DNA of 63,571 nt, taken from assembly GCA_023910675.1 (NCBI GenBank), contig JAAVWC010000020.1:1-63571 (forward strand), in the 5' to 3' direction. The notes beneath the pieces were generated by a model. That model was given only the letters and a program-made list of their open reading frames with translations, was not told the origin of the DNA and made no database searches. Source of the DNA: Gemmatimonas sp. (GTDB lineage: Bacteria > Gemmatimonadota > Gemmatimonadetes > Gemmatimonadales > Gemmatimonadaceae). Numbering within the stretch: the first letter of the stretch is position 1; the number at the start of each line of letters is the position of its first letter. Shown in pieces: positions 49,159 to 59,113 of this stretch. The translations under genes were made by a program, and so were the position numbers.

Positions 49159-50406
49159 TTACTCCTGTCGCAGCGCGACGATGGGGTCGAGGCGCGAAGC
49201 GCGACTCGCCGGGTACACGCCGGAGATGATCCCGACGCCGGCGCCGAGCGCGATGCCCACGACAATCGACCACGGCGCAACACTCGCCGGCAGCGGCGAG
49301 ACCGCCGCAATGACCTGCGCGAGCCCGATCCCCAACGCGACGCCAATGGCTGAGCCCACCGTGCCCAAGGTGGACGCTTCAATGAGGACCTGCAGCAGTA
49401 TGTCACGGCGCTTGGCGCCGAGCGCTTTGCGAATGCCGATCTCGCGCGTGCGCTCGGCGACGGCCACGAGCATGATGTTCATGATGACGATGGCGCCGAC
49501 GACGAGGCCGATCGCCGGCAGGGCGATGCCACCAAGCACCAGATAGCTCTTGATCTTGTTCCAGAACTCCAGCGCACTGTCCGCCGTCTGCAAGGAGAAG
49601 TTGTCCGGCTGCGCCGGGCGCAGTTTGCGCTGACCGCGCATGGCCGCGCGCACCAGCTCCATGTTCTCGGTCATGGCCGCCACACTCGGCGACTGGATGA
49701 CCACCGCGTCGACGATGTTGGGACGTGAGTTGAGCAAGCGACGCGCGGGGGAGCGGAACGAGGCGACGACAAAATTGTCGAATGACATGCCGAAAGCCTT
49801 TCCCTGCGATTCGGCGATACCCACCACGCGATAGGGGACGCCGCCCATCTTGAGTTCACGGCCGAGCGGGTCGAGTCCGGGGAACAATCGTTCGGCCGCA
49901 TCCGGACCGATGACCACCGACTTCTCCCCGCGGTCGAGTTCCTGATCGGTGAGCAGGCGTCCGCGGCTGACGCCCATTTTCTTCACGTCGAAGAACGCGC
50001 CCTGCACGGCAATGCCACGCATCTGACGCGGCTTGCCACTGGTACTCGACGACGCCATCACCTGATCTTCGCTGTAGAGGTACCAGCGCGTACCGGCGGG
50101 GAGCGGTGCGGTGGCCGACGGCACGTCGGTAACATCGAGCCGCGGGCGCTTCTGGTATTCCTCCCACGTGGCTTCGTCGACATCGCCAATGTTGATATTC
50201 GGGCGATGACGAAGCTCAAAGGTGTTCACAGCGATCAGCTTGCCGATGAGATCCTCTTCCATGTACTTCCCCATGCCTTCGACGATGGAGACCACGGAGA
50301 TGAGGAACATGACGCCGATGCAGACGCCGAGCAGCGTGAATGCGCTCTTGAGCTTCTGCGTCCGGATGGTGCTGAGCGCCAATCGAATGGCATCAAAAAA
50401 CGGCAC
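49159..50406 (-). CDS. MacB-type ABC exporter permease (pair 1, A-type)
   Basis: FtsX/MacB permease of 415 residues, GTG start (MPFFDAIRLALSTIRTQKLK). A-type signature LKSAFTLLGVCIGVMFLISV, SIVEGMGKYMEEDLIGKLIA and NTFELRHRP. The periplasmic domain is about 240 residues; C-terminal hallmark ERTREIGIRKALGAKRRDIL and end LDPIVALRQE. It follows the ATPase gene after 80 bases that contain two hairpins. Nearest permease to the ATPase, so likely the ancestral partner with the gene at 47,889. Confidence 0.92.
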   Translation of the reverse strand: MPFFDAIRLALSTIRTQKLKSAFTLLGVCIGVMFLISVVSIVEGMGKYMEEDLIGKLIAVNTFELRHRPNINIGDVDEATWEEYQKRPRLDVTDVPSATAPLPAGTRWYLYSEDQVMASSSTSGKPRQMRGIAVQGAFFDVKKMGVSRGRLLTDQELDRGEKSVVIGPDAAERLFPGLDPLGRELKMGGVPYRVVGIAESQGKAFGMSFDNFVVASFRSPARRLLNSRPNIVDAVVIQSPSVAAMTENMELVRAAMRGQRKLRPAQPDNFSLQTADSALEFWNKIKSYLVLGGIALPAIGLVVGAIVIMNIMLVAVAERTREIGIRKALGAKRRDILLQVLIEASTLGTVGSAIGVALGIGLAQVIAAVSPLPASVAPWSIVVGIALGAGVGIISGVYPASRASRLDPIVALRQE

Positions 50407-50456
50407 GGGACCTCGCGTTGTGCGTGACCCCGTGCCGTACGGCCAACGTGTTGGCC
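50400..50456 (-). other. Two adjacent hairpins before the first permease
   Basis: ACGGCACGGG (50400-50409) pairs with CCCGTGCCGT (50429-50438), and GGCCAA (50441-50446) pairs with TTGGCC (50451-50456). The first stem covers the GTG start of the permease at 50,406. It could reduce permease translation relative to the ATPase or mark mRNA processing; no T-run is present. Confidence 0.45.
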
Positions 50457-50486
50457 GGTTTCAGTCTCTTGCTGCGCGCGTGTCGA

Positions 50487-51290
50487 TCAGTGTGCGGCGT
50501 TGGTAAGTCCGACGCGCTGAATGAACTGCTCACGCTGCTCATCGCTGGCAATCACACCATCGCGCAACACCACCACGCGCCGTGCATGCGCCGCAATGTC
50601 GGGCTCGTGCGTGACCATGACCACGGTTTGTCCCTGCTGCGCGAGCTCTTCGAACACCTTCATGATTTCCTCGGACGTATTGGAGTCGAGGTTACCGGTG
50701 GGTTCGTCGGCCAGCAGAATGGACGGGCGGTTCACGAGGGCGCGGGCAATGGCGACGCGCTGACGTTGACCACCGGAGAGTTCGTTGGGACGGTGATGGA
50801 TACGTTGCCCAAGCTGCACACGCTCGAGGGCTTCGGTGGCGCGCTTGCGGCGGTCGTCGGCGGAAATGCCGGCATACACGAGCGGCAGCTCCACGTTCTG
50901 GAGCGCCGACGCGCGTGGCAGCAGGTTGAACGTCTGAAAGACGAAACCGATTTCCTTGTTGCGTACACGCGCCAGGGCATCGTCACTCATCTCGCTCACG
51001 AGCATGCCGTTGAGCCAGTACTCGCCTTCGTTGGGCGTGTCGAGACACCCAATGAGGTTCATGAGCGTCGACTTGCCGGAACCCGACGGGCCCATGATGG
51101 CGACGTACTCGTTCCGGCGGATGGCGAGATCGACCCCGCGCAGTGCGCGCACGATTTCGCCGCCCATGTCGTACTCGCGCTTGAGCTGCCGCGTGACAAT
51201 GACCCAGTCCTTGTTCGGGGCGGCGCCGTGCGTCGCGGTAACCGCGAGGCGTTCCCCGGTGGTGCTGAGGCCAATCTCCGTGGTGGTCAC
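50487..51290 (-). CDS. MacB-type ABC exporter ATP-binding protein
   Basis: ATPase of 267 residues driving the MacAB-TolC-like exporter. Walker [10 protein letters not shown] (about 65-73), Q-loop [10 protein letters not shown], signature [15 protein letters not shown], Walker [13 protein letters not shown] and the H-loop VTHEPDIA are all present. A 30-residue N-terminal extension precedes the fold. The start overlaps the stop of the adaptor gene (ATGA). It is the only ATPase for six permeases, so it is probably shared, as LolD or FtsE-type subunits are. Confidence 0.95.
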   Translation of the reverse strand: MTTTEIGLSTTGERLAVTATHGAAPNKDWVIVTRQLKREYDMGGEIVRALRGVDLAIRRNEYVAIMGPSGSGKSTLMNLIGCLDTPNEGEYWLNGMLVSEMSDDALARVRNKEIGFVFQTFNLLPRASALQNVELPLVYAGISADDRRKRATEALERVQLGQRIHHRPNELSGGQRQRVAIARALVNRPSILLADEPTGNLDSNTSEEIMKVFEELAQQGQTVVMVTHEPDIAAHARRVVVLRDGVIASDEQREQFIQRVGLTNAAH

Positions 51291-52573
51291 GACTTCTTCT
51301 CCGCTCCGGCTTTCTTGGTTTCGGGCACGGTGGGCTTCACCAGGGCGCCATCCTTGAGCTCGCGAATGGCCTGGTACGTACCAGCCACGATCTTTTCGCC
51401 AGCCTTGAGGCCGTCCATGACTTCGAAGTGGCGTTCGCCGGCAATACCCACCTTGACCGGACGGAAGCTCACTTTGTTGTCGGTGCCCACGATGAACACG
51501 CCTTCGACGTCACGCTTGCCGACCTGCTTGGACGGCTGACGGCCAACCGTGACCGCCGAGTCGCCCGCGTTGAGCTCTTCGTTCTCGCGAACCGTGAGCG
51601 CGATAATCGGGATGCTCAACACCTTGTTGCGGGTCGCCGTGACAATCTTGGCGGTTGCCGAAAAGTCGGGGCGCGTATCGACCGGCGGGTTCACCAGTTG
51701 CACGCGGACTTCGTAGTCGATGGCCTGGTCCCCCGAGCTCGCGGCGCCCGTGGCCTTGTTTACGGAGCTGTTGGAAATCTCCACGACACGGCCAGCGAAG
51801 GCGGTGTCGGGGAAGGCGTCGATCTGAATGAGCGCCGAGTCGCCGACGCTGATGCGCGCGACGTCGGTCTCGTCGACCTTCACCTTGGTCTCAAGGATGC
51901 TCATGTCGCTGATCGTGAGCAGCGTGGCCGCATCCTTGTTGAGCGTACCCATGATCGCCGTTTCGCCTTCTTCCACATTCAGGCGCGTGATCTTGCCGCT
52001 CATGGGGGCGGTGATGATCGTGCGGCTCAGCGCCTGACGGGCGTCACGCACGGTGGCGACCGACTGTTCGACGGAGAAGTTCGCCGCTTCGGCCAGCGCC
52101 TTGTTCACTTCCGACTGCGTGCGCAGCTGCTCGAGCTGTTCTTCACTCACGAGGTTGGGCGACTGCTTCTGGATCTGCGCCGACCGCTCGTAGTTGCGCT
52201 GCGCCTGAAGCAGGTTGGCTCGGGCCTGCGCGAACTGCGCGCGCGCCGAGGCGAGCGATGCTTCACTGCGCTGCAGCGCGGCGGTGGCCTGCTCGGGATC
52301 GATCTGCAGCAGCAGCTGTCCCTTCTTGACCAGGTCGCCTTCCTTGACCACCAGCTTCACGATCTTGCCCGTGACGTCGGCCGACACGTCGACCTTGGTG
52401 CGGGGCTGGATCTGGCCGCTGGCGGTCACGGAGGCGACGAGGTCGCGCGCTTCGACGGCTTCGACACGGACGTCGACAGGTTTGGTCTTGTTGCGCTTGG
52501 CAGCGACAACGCCCAGTCCTGCCACACTGGCGAGGACGACGGTCGCGATTACGATCTTTCCGGTCTTGGTCAT
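51287..52573 (-). CDS. MacA-type periplasmic adaptor (membrane fusion protein)
   Basis: Adaptor linking the inner-membrane permease to the outer-membrane channel. The 428-residue protein has one N-terminal membrane helix ([19 protein letters not shown]), a lipoyl half-motif ([20 protein letters not shown] and, later, [20 protein letters not shown]), an alpha-helical hairpin between them (about residues 95-170) and beta-barrel and membrane-proximal domains. The helix and no lipobox indicate an inner-membrane anchor. It is directly downstream of the outer-membrane gene. Confidence 0.93.
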   Translation of the reverse strand: MTKTGKIVIATVVLASVAGLGVVAAKRNKTKPVDVRVEAVEARDLVASVTASGQIQPRTKVDVSADVTGKIVKLVVKEGDLVKKGQLLLQIDPEQATAALQRSEASLASARAQFAQARANLLQAQRNYERSAQIQKQSPNLVSEEQLEQLRTQSEVNKALAEAANFSVEQSVATVRDARQALSRTIITAPMSGKITRLNVEEGETAIMGTLNKDAATLLTISDMSILETKVKVDETDVARISVGDSALIQIDAFPDTAFAGRVVEISNSSVNKATGAASSGDQAIDYEVRVQLVNPPVDTRPDFSATAKIVTATRNKVLSIPIIALTVRENEELNAGDSAVTVGRQPSKQVGKRDVEGVFIVGTDNKVSFRPVKVGIAGERHFEVMDGLKAGEKIVAGTYQAIRELKDGALVKPTVPETKKAGAEKKS

Positions 52574-52585
52574 CTCAGATCTCTG

Positions 52586-54088
52586 TTAGCGAAGCGGACG
52601 GCCGACGGCATTCTCGAGCGCCGCAAAGGCTCGTTGCACATCGTAAACGGCGGTAATGCGGTCGGTTTCGGCGCGTTCAAAATCTCCGCGCGCCAGCACC
52701 AGATCGACGATGCTGATGGCGCCTACCCGATAGCGCTCTTGCGCCAGCGACAGGGCCGTGCGCGCCGTGCGCACGTTTTCTTCCTGCAGGGCCACCGCCT
52801 GCTGCGCGGTCACCAGCTGCAACTGCGCCGCCGTGACGTCGGCGGTCACCCGCAGCGACAACGCCCGCGTGTTGTTCTCGGCGTTGCGGCGCTGTACCTG
52901 GGCCTGCTCGATCTGCTGTTCACGGCGGAAGCCGTTGAAGAGCGGTAGTGAAAGAGTGGCCGAGAGGCTGTACGGATTGCGCGTGAAATCCAACGGGTAC
53001 TTGCCTTGATTGTCGCGGATGGCCTGTTCTTGGGCGGGCGTGAAGGCGAGACCCTCACACTGCGCGAGGGTGTTGGCGAGTTGTAGGCGGGCGCGCACTT
53101 CTTCGGAGCGAATGCACGTCGCGCGTGACGACGCGACACTCGACTGCGCCTGAGCAATGAGCAGGTTCGTATTGGTGAAGCGGTTGGTGAAGGCGGACAA
53201 CGCTGCCTGCATGGACAGCGACGGATAGTACGCGCTGCGGGCCGAGTTTACCTGGCGACGCGCCCCCTCCTCGCGAATCTTGAGCGCTTCGAGGCTCGGG
53301 TTGGCGCGGCGCGCCATGTCGAGCAGGGATTCGAGGGTGACGTCCGGCGGTGCCGGGAGATTGCTGTCGAGCGTGGTCCCCGGCACGAAGGGTATGCCGA
53401 TCTGCTGGTAGAGTCGCACCAACTCCACCTGCACCGTGTTCCGGGCGCGGAGTGCGGCGACGCGCTGCTGGCCGTGTGCCACTTCGGCCCGCTGCACGTC
53501 GAGCTGGGTGCCGGAGCCCACCTGCAGTCGTGCGCGCGCCAGTTGCAACTGCGCTTCGGTCGTGGTGAGCAGCGTGTCCTGCAGGTTGGCGCTGGCCTGC
53601 GCCTGCAACGCGGTCAGATACTGATTGACGACGTTGTTGCGAACCGTGACTTCCGCTGCGGAGATGTCCGATTCCGTCGCATTCTGTTCCGCCTTGATCG
53701 CGCGGCGGTCGTTGAGCGCGCCGAGCGAGAGGTTGAGACTCGCGGAGGCCGAGGCATCGGTGGAGAGCTGGTCATTGGTGGAACCGAACGCCTGACCTTG
53801 GAAGAAGGTCGGTCGGCCCTCGCGGTAGCCCCCACCGAAGCTGGTGTTGACGCTGGGGAGGAAGGCGCCGTTGGCCGCGCGCACATTGGCGGCAGCGGTC
53901 CGTCGGGTGTTCACGGAATTGGCGAGCGTGGGATTGTTGCGTCGCGCCAAAGTGAGGGCGTCGGTCAGCGTCAGGACGGTCCCCTGAGAGGCCGACGGCG
54001 TTTGTGCTTCGGCACGCGAGGCGGAAACGCCCCCAACGGCAGCGGCGAAGGCGAACGCGAGCACGCAAAATCTCACGGGAGTTTTCAT
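52586..54088 (-). CDS. TolC-family outer membrane efflux protein
   Basis: Outer-membrane channel of 500 residues beginning MKTPVRFCVLAFAFAAAVGG, a signal peptide cut near SRAEAQ. The mature part starts with the TolC-like GTVLTLTDALTLARRNNPTL and holds two coiled-coil repeats with long heptad stretches (for example QAQVQRRNAENNTRALSLRV and VAEIQ-like helices near the C-terminus), ending AFAALENAVGRPLR. Twelve bases separate it from the adaptor gene. It completes a full tripartite exporter with the ATPase and permeases; the substrate is unknown. Confidence 0.93.
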   Translation of the reverse strand: MKTPVRFCVLAFAFAAAVGGVSASRAEAQTPSASQGTVLTLTDALTLARRNNPTLANSVNTRRTAAANVRAANGAFLPSVNTSFGGGYREGRPTFFQGQAFGSTNDQLSTDASASASLNLSLGALNDRRAIKAEQNATESDISAAEVTVRNNVVNQYLTALQAQASANLQDTLLTTTEAQLQLARARLQVGSGTQLDVQRAEVAHGQQRVAALRARNTVQVELVRLYQQIGIPFVPGTTLDSNLPAPPDVTLESLLDMARRANPSLEALKIREEGARRQVNSARSAYYPSLSMQAALSAFTNRFTNTNLLIAQAQSSVASSRATCIRSEEVRARLQLANTLAQCEGLAFTPAQEQAIRDNQGKYPLDFTRNPYSLSATLSLPLFNGFRREQQIEQAQVQRRNAENNTRALSLRVTADVTAAQLQLVTAQQAVALQEENVRTARTALSLAQERYRVGAISIVDLVLARGDFERAETDRITAVYDVQRAFAALENAVGRPLR

Positions 54089-54174
54089 GGAGACGGAACG
54101 GGGGAAAGAATGAAGATGTCTATGGGGTGTACGGGGGGCATGAAACAATGGTTTCATTTCCCGGGAAACGCAGG

Positions 54175-54900
54175 TCAGCGGGGGACATCGTCGCGGAGCG
54201 CCTCGAGGCCGCGGGAGGGAATGCTGAGCCGGAGCAGCAGCCCATCGGTGTCGGCCCACACGAGGCGCACGTCGCCGGTGGCGGTGACGATGCGATACCG
54301 ACGCGCCGACCGCCGAGCGCCGGCGATGACGACGGTATCGGTCGCCGCTTCGAGGACGACGCGCACCGCCCCCTGCGAGTTGGCCACCGGCGTGAGCGAC
54401 GGAAGCGTCACCCCCGCCCCTGGGGCCAGCGCGCGGCGGCGGAGGAGCAGGGCATACTGCACCACGCCCTCATCTTCGACGACGACCGCGCCCGGGCGCA
54501 GGAGGTATTCGCGGGCGGCTTCGCCGGTCGAACTGCGCGCGAGGGTGGCAAACCGTCCCCGCACCCGCTGCCCCCCCAAGCGCAGCGTCAGCTCGGCACC
54601 ACGGCGCGACTCGACGGAGTAGCGCACCGGGGTCCCGGCCGAATCGGCCTCGAGACGTAAGGCCGTGCGCGTCTCACCGAACGCCGACTCGGAGCGCACC
54701 TCGACGGTGCCGCCGTCGTTGGTCGTCACTTGCTGCATCGAAAACTGCTCGCGCCCTACCCGTTGCCCGTTCACCGAGATCGTGAAGCTGCCCACGTCGA
54801 GGCGTGCCGCCGGCGGCTGGGCCACGAGGCCACCGGGACACGTCGCGTTGACCAACAGGCCGGCGAGCAGCGGGCGCCAGGGGATGGATTTCAGAAGCAT
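54175..54900 (-). CDS. Exported protein of unknown function upstream of the exporter genes
   Basis: A 241-residue protein with a signal peptide (MLLKSIPWRPLLAGLLVNAT..., cut near GLVAQ). The mature part looks all-beta: VGSFTISVNGQRVGREQFSM, VEVRSESAFGETRTALRLEA and similar strands. I do not recognise a family; it resembles periplasmic proteins of the DUF3108/DUF6134 kind in pattern, but this is weak. It lies 86 bases upstream of the outer-membrane protein gene on the same strand and 65 bases from a divergent histidine kinase, so it may lead the exporter operon. Confidence 0.75.
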   Translation of the reverse strand: MLLKSIPWRPLLAGLLVNATCPGGLVAQPPAARLDVGSFTISVNGQRVGREQFSMQQVTTNDGGTVEVRSESAFGETRTALRLEADSAGTPVRYSVESRRGAELTLRLGGQRVRGRFATLARSSTGEAAREYLLRPGAVVVEDEGVVQYALLLRRRALAPGAGVTLPSLTPVANSQGAVRVVLEAATDTVVIAGARRSARRYRIVTATGDVRLVWADTDGLLLRLSIPSRGLEALRDDVPR

Positions 54901-54965
54901 CGCCGAAAGATAAGCAATCCGGGGCGCCCCTTCGCCTCCGGGAACCCGACGGGGTATTGTGGGCC

Positions 54966-57900
54966 ATGGCTTTTCCTCCAGGAGCGGCTTCCGACATCGC
55001 GACGGCCCCTGCGCCCGAACTCCCCACCACGGACCGGTGGCCCGCCCCCTGGGTGGCCAGCGCCACGCTGGCCGTCATTGGCCTGGCGAACTGGCAGCAG
55101 GAGCCGGGGTGGGGGCGTCTGCTGCTCGCACTCCTCGGGACCGTGCTGGCGGCATGGTTTCTCGCGCGAGTCCGTCGACCGCGGACGTTCGCCGTGCTCA
55201 CGGTCGTGGCCCTCAGCGTCGCCTGTCTCCTGGGGGCGTCCGACACGGCGACGTTGGTGTCGCTCCGCGATGACTGGGGGAGCTGGTCGGCGCAGGAGCG
55301 GGAAGACCGCGCGCGCCGGGTGGCCGCGAGTGTGGCGGAGGTGGCCAAATCCCTGCGGACCACGGTCGATGTGCTCGCCTCCGACAGCGCGCTGATGGCG
55401 CGTGTGATGGCCGGCGAGGTTCCGGCGCTCACGCCGCCGCTGTCGCGCGACATCGAGTCGGCGCTCCTCGTGTACCGCACGGGAACGCTGGTGGCGCGCG
55501 CCGGCCAGATGCACACTCCGGTCGTCCTTGGCGGTCCCGCCGGCGTGTTCATTCTCGACGGGCCGTTCCACACCTCGCTCGTCGCGCGCAGCCGATCGGC
55601 CGACGGCGCCATCGAGGTGGTGACGACGGCCCTCGTGGCCTCGGCACCGCCGGCGGACCGCTTCACGCATACGCTGCTGCAGACGCTTCCCGGCGACATC
55701 GACGTGGCGCACACGCGGATCGAGCCGCCGGATAGCACGCATCTCGATCGCGGCGAGACCGCCGTGCTCGTGCGCGACGGGGCCAAGGTGCTCGCCCGGG
55801 TGCACGCGACGACCTACACCGAGGGCGAAACGCGACTGGCGTTGCAGCAACGTGCACGGGCGCGATCCAGCGTGGCCTTGTTCGTGGCGCTGTTGTCGCT
55901 GCTGGTGACGGCATGGCGTCGGCCGGCGAGTACCGGCTCGCGGGTGGCGGCGGCGAGCGCCGTGTTGCTCACCGTCGCGCTCGTGCCGCTTTCAGGGTTG
56001 TCGAATGTTTCGAGTCTCTTCGATCCGCGCAGCTATTTCGCGCCCATGGCCGGACCGCTCACGTCGACGATCACTGCGCTGCTCGTCACGGCTACGCTGG
56101 CGCTCGCGGTGTTGCTCTTTGCGCTCCGGGCCACGTTGCAGCGCCCCTCGCGCCCCGTGGCCATCGTCCTGGTGATTGCTGCGGCCGCTGGTGGCCCCTT
56201 TTTGTTGCGCGACCTTGCACGTGGCATCACGCTGCCGCCTACGGGCGCCGGGTTCTCCTTGTGGGTCGCTTGGCAACTGGCCCTCGCGTTGGTCGGGGTG
56301 AGCGTGCTGCTTGCCGCCGCCGCGGCCGGCCAGAACGCGCTGGCGAATCGTCGCGGCGTGCCGCCGTCGGTCTCGATGCTCATGGCGCTCGTGGGTGGGG
56401 TGCTGGCACCGGTGCTCTGGGATGCGCCCGGTTGGCCCGGGTGGTACCCGCTGCTCTGGGTGGGCGCGATCGCGAGTCTTGCGCTCACGCGGCGCGGACT
56501 GGCGCAAGTCGCGGCCGCGTCGGTCGTCGCCGGCGCGGGCGCGGCGACGCTCACGTGGGGCGCCACCGTGCGTGCCCGGACGGCGCTCGCGCAACACGAC
56601 ATTCAACGCATCGGCGAAAGCGATCTCGATGCGCAGCGCCTGCTCGAACGCTTTGCCATCAGCCTGCGCGACGAAGTGCGGCCGGTGCAGAGCAGTGATG
56701 TCCTCTTGCGGCGCTATGCGGCGAGTGAGTTGGCCAGGGCCGGCTACGCGGCGCGACTCGCGCGCTGGAGTCCCGCGTCACTCGATCAGCCGGTGTCGCT
56801 GCTCGAACTGACGCCCGTGCTCGACACGCTGTCCGCCCAAGCCTATCTCGCCATTCTCGCCCGGGAAAATGGCGCCGTGGAAATTCGCGAAGCGCGCGAC
56901 GGGCTCCGGCGCATGCTGCTCGCGGCGGTGCCGGCCCCCGATGGGACGGTCACCACCATTGCATTGCCGCCGCGCACCAGCCTCCTGCCGGTCGATCCGT
57001 TCTCCGCTTTCACCGGTGTCACCGGGGCGCGCAGCACCGACGCGCCGTATCGCATGCAGCTCTCGCCCGCGCGGCCTGGCGATCGGGCCAACGCCACGCT
57101 CACCTGGGTGCGTCGTGGTGACGCGTTGCACGGCGACGGCGTGGCCGGCGAAGGGGTCGAAGTGAATCGGGTCCACGCCGAGGTCGATCTTGGGAACCTT
57201 GGCGTGCTGCTGCCGCGTGGGGCGCTGCTGGTCATGCTCGACGTGCTCGTCGTCATGCTGCTCTGGGCCGCCACCGCGCTCGCCGACGGCGCCCTCACCC
57301 GACTGGTCGCGGTGCGTCGCGCGCGGTGGTCCCGCTCGTATCGCGTGCGATTGAGCGTCGCGTTGCTGGGCTTCTTCATTGCCCCAGCGGCCATCTTCGC
57401 GCTGTGGGCCTGGTATCGCCTGCAGGACGACGACCGGGCGGCCCGTGAACTGCTCGTGCGCGAAACGCTGCGCGTGGCGGCGGCGGAGCAGGAGCAGCGC
57501 GCGCTCGGGAGCTCGCCGTCGAGCACGGGCGCCCCCCTCTTTCTGTATCGCGACGGATTGCTCAGCCAGGCCAGTGATCCGCTCCTCGACGCCTTGGCAC
57601 CGCTCGGTCGCATTCTCCCCGTCACGCTCGCCGCCGACGATGTCGGCAACGAAGACGTCTTCACGACGCGGCGATTGACCACCGGGCCCACCCGCGCCCT
57701 CGTGGGCTTCCGGCAACTCTCGCGCACGACGGCGACGGACCGTCTGGGGCGCGCCGATCGCGTGCTCGCGACCCCCGCGCGTGGTGATGAGTTCGCGCTC
57801 GACGATCGCCGGGAAGATCTCGGCGTGCTGGTGCTCTTCGCGACGATGCTTGGGGCACTGGCCGCGATCTGGTCCAGCGGCGTTGCGGCCCGTGCCCTGG

Positions 57901-59105
57901 CGCGACCTGTCGGCGCGTTGCGTGAGGCGGCGCTCGACATTGCGGCGGGGCGTGTGGCGCCCACGCTGGGCACGGCACCGGCCTCGGAGTTCGCGCCCGT
58001 GTATCGCGCCTTCTCACGCATGGCGGAAGACCTGCAAACCAGTCGCGCCGCACTCGAAGCGGCCCAGCGTCGCACCGAAGCGGTGCTGCAGAACGTCGCC
58101 AGCGGCGTGCTGGCGTTGCGACGTTCTGGCGACATCATTCTCGCCAATCCGCGCGCCGACGCGTTGCTAGGCGCCTCGGTGCGGCAGGAAGGCGCGCGGC
58201 TCACGTCGCTGCCATCGGTATTGGCGCCGCTCGTGGCGCAGTGCGCCGCCTTCCTCGACAACGATGCCGACGAAGAAGCGTTCGAGCTGACCGTCGCGGG
58301 ACGACAGTTGCAGGCGCGCCTCACGCGCTTGCCGACCGGTGCCGTGCTGACGGTCGACGACATTACCCAGCTCGCGTCGGCGCAGCGCGTGCTCGCGTGG
58401 GGCGAAATGGCGCGTCAGGTCGCGCACGAAATCAAGAACCCGCTCACGCCCATTCGCCTCGGGGTGCAGCATCTGCGGCGGGCGTTCCGCGACGGCCGGA
58501 CGGATTTCGCGCAGATTCTCGACAGCAACGTGACGCGGGTACTCGAAGAGATCGATCATCTCGATGAAATCGCGCGCGCGTTCAGCCGGTACGGCACCGC
58601 GCCGTCAGAGCGTGCGCCGGGCGCGCCGGTGGACCTCGTTGCTGTCGTCCACGACGTGGTTGCCCTGGAGAAGCTGGGCGATCACGCCGAACAGGAGGCG
58701 CGGGTCCATTGGGCCGTGGAGCTCCCCGCGGATCAGCCGCTCCTCGGCCTGGCGCAGCGCGACGAGCTGCGTGAAGTGCTCATCAACGTGCTCGAGAACG
58801 CCCGTCTGGCGTCGGCCACGTCGGTGCTGGTCCGGGGGTCGGCGACGGACACGCAGGTGACGCTCGAGGTGGTGGATAACGGGACGGGCATTGCCCCCGA
58901 AATCCTGCCCCAGGTCTTCGAACCGCATTTCTCCACACGCACCAGCGGGAGCGGGCTCGGCCTGGCGATCAGTCGTCGACTGATCGACGGGTGGGGCGGC
59001 TCCATTGGGGTGACCAGCAGTGGGGCCGACGGGACCACGGTCCGATTGGTGTTTTTGCGAGCGGGGGCGCCGACGGCAGAAGCGTCGGGCGTGACGGTGC
59101 GTTAA
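54966..59105 (+). CDS. Very large NtrY-like membrane histidine kinase
   Basis: A 1,379-residue sensor kinase. The N-terminal half has about nine or ten membrane helices and two extracytoplasmic stretches, one near residues 90-300 and one near 530-750. Two more helices (LVMLDVLVVMLLWAATALA and SVALLGFFIAPAAIFALWAW) bracket a short sensor part, followed by a HAMP-like segment after VLVLFATMLGALAAIWSSGV, a PAS-like domain, and the HisKA box MARQVAHEIKNPLTPIRLGV (His near residue 1,153). The ATPase domain has NVLENARLA (N box), VVDNGTGIAP (G1) and GSGLGLAISR (G2). No response regulator is adjacent; the next gene, eight bases on, is a tandem kinase. Confidence 0.92.
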   Translation: MAFPPGAASDIATAPAPELPTTDRWPAPWVASATLAVIGLANWQQEPGWGRLLLALLGTVLAAWFLARVRRPRTFAVLTVVALSVACLLGASDTATLVSLRDDWGSWSAQEREDRARRVAASVAEVAKSLRTTVDVLASDSALMARVMAGEVPALTPPLSRDIESALLVYRTGTLVARAGQMHTPVVLGGPAGVFILDGPFHTSLVARSRSADGAIEVVTTALVASAPPADRFTHTLLQTLPGDIDVAHTRIEPPDSTHLDRGETAVLVRDGAKVLARVHATTYTEGETRLALQQRARARSSVALFVALLSLLVTAWRRPASTGSRVAAASAVLLTVALVPLSGLSNVSSLFDPRSYFAPMAGPLTSTITALLVTATLALAVLLFALRATLQRPSRPVAIVLVIAAAAGGPFLLRDLARGITLPPTGAGFSLWVAWQLALALVGVSVLLAAAAAGQNALANRRGVPPSVSMLMALVGGVLAPVLWDAPGWPGWYPLLWVGAIASLALTRRGLAQVAAASVVAGAGAATLTWGATVRARTALAQHDIQRIGESDLDAQRLLERFAISLRDEVRPVQSSDVLLRRYAASELARAGYAARLARWSPASLDQPVSLLELTPVLDTLSAQAYLAILARENGAVEIREARDGLRRMLLAAVPAPDGTVTTIALPPRTSLLPVDPFSAFTGVTGARSTDAPYRMQLSPARPGDRANATLTWVRRGDALHGDGVAGEGVEVNRVHAEVDLGNLGVLLPRGALLVMLDVLVVMLLWAATALADGALTRLVAVRRARWSRSYRVRLSVALLGFFIAPAAIFALWAWYRLQDDDRAARELLVRETLRVAAAEQEQRALGSSPSSTGAPLFLYRDGLLSQASDPLLDALAPLGRILPVTLAADDVGNEDVFTTRRLTTGPTRALVGFRQLSRTTATDRLGRADRVLATPARGDEFALDDRREDLGVLVLFATMLGALAAIWSSGVAARALARPVGALREAALDIAAGRVAPTLGTAPASEFAPVYRAFSRMAEDLQTSRAALEAAQRRTEAVLQNVASGVLALRRSGDIILANPRADALLGASVRQEGARLTSLPSVLAPLVAQCAAFLDNDADEEAFELTVAGRQLQARLTRLPTGAVLTVDDITQLASAQRVLAWGEMARQVAHEIKNPLTPIRLGVQHLRRAFRDGRTDFAQILDSNVTRVLEEIDHLDEIARAFSRYGTAPSERAPGAPVDLVAVVHDVVALEKLGDHAEQEARVHWAVELPADQPLLGLAQRDELREVLINVLENARLASATSVLVRGSATDTQVTLEVVDNGTGIAPEILPQVFEPHFSTRTSGSGLGLAISRRLIDGWGGSIGVTSSGADGTTVRLVFLRAGAPTAEASGVTVR

Positions 59106-59113
59106 ACTTGGGA

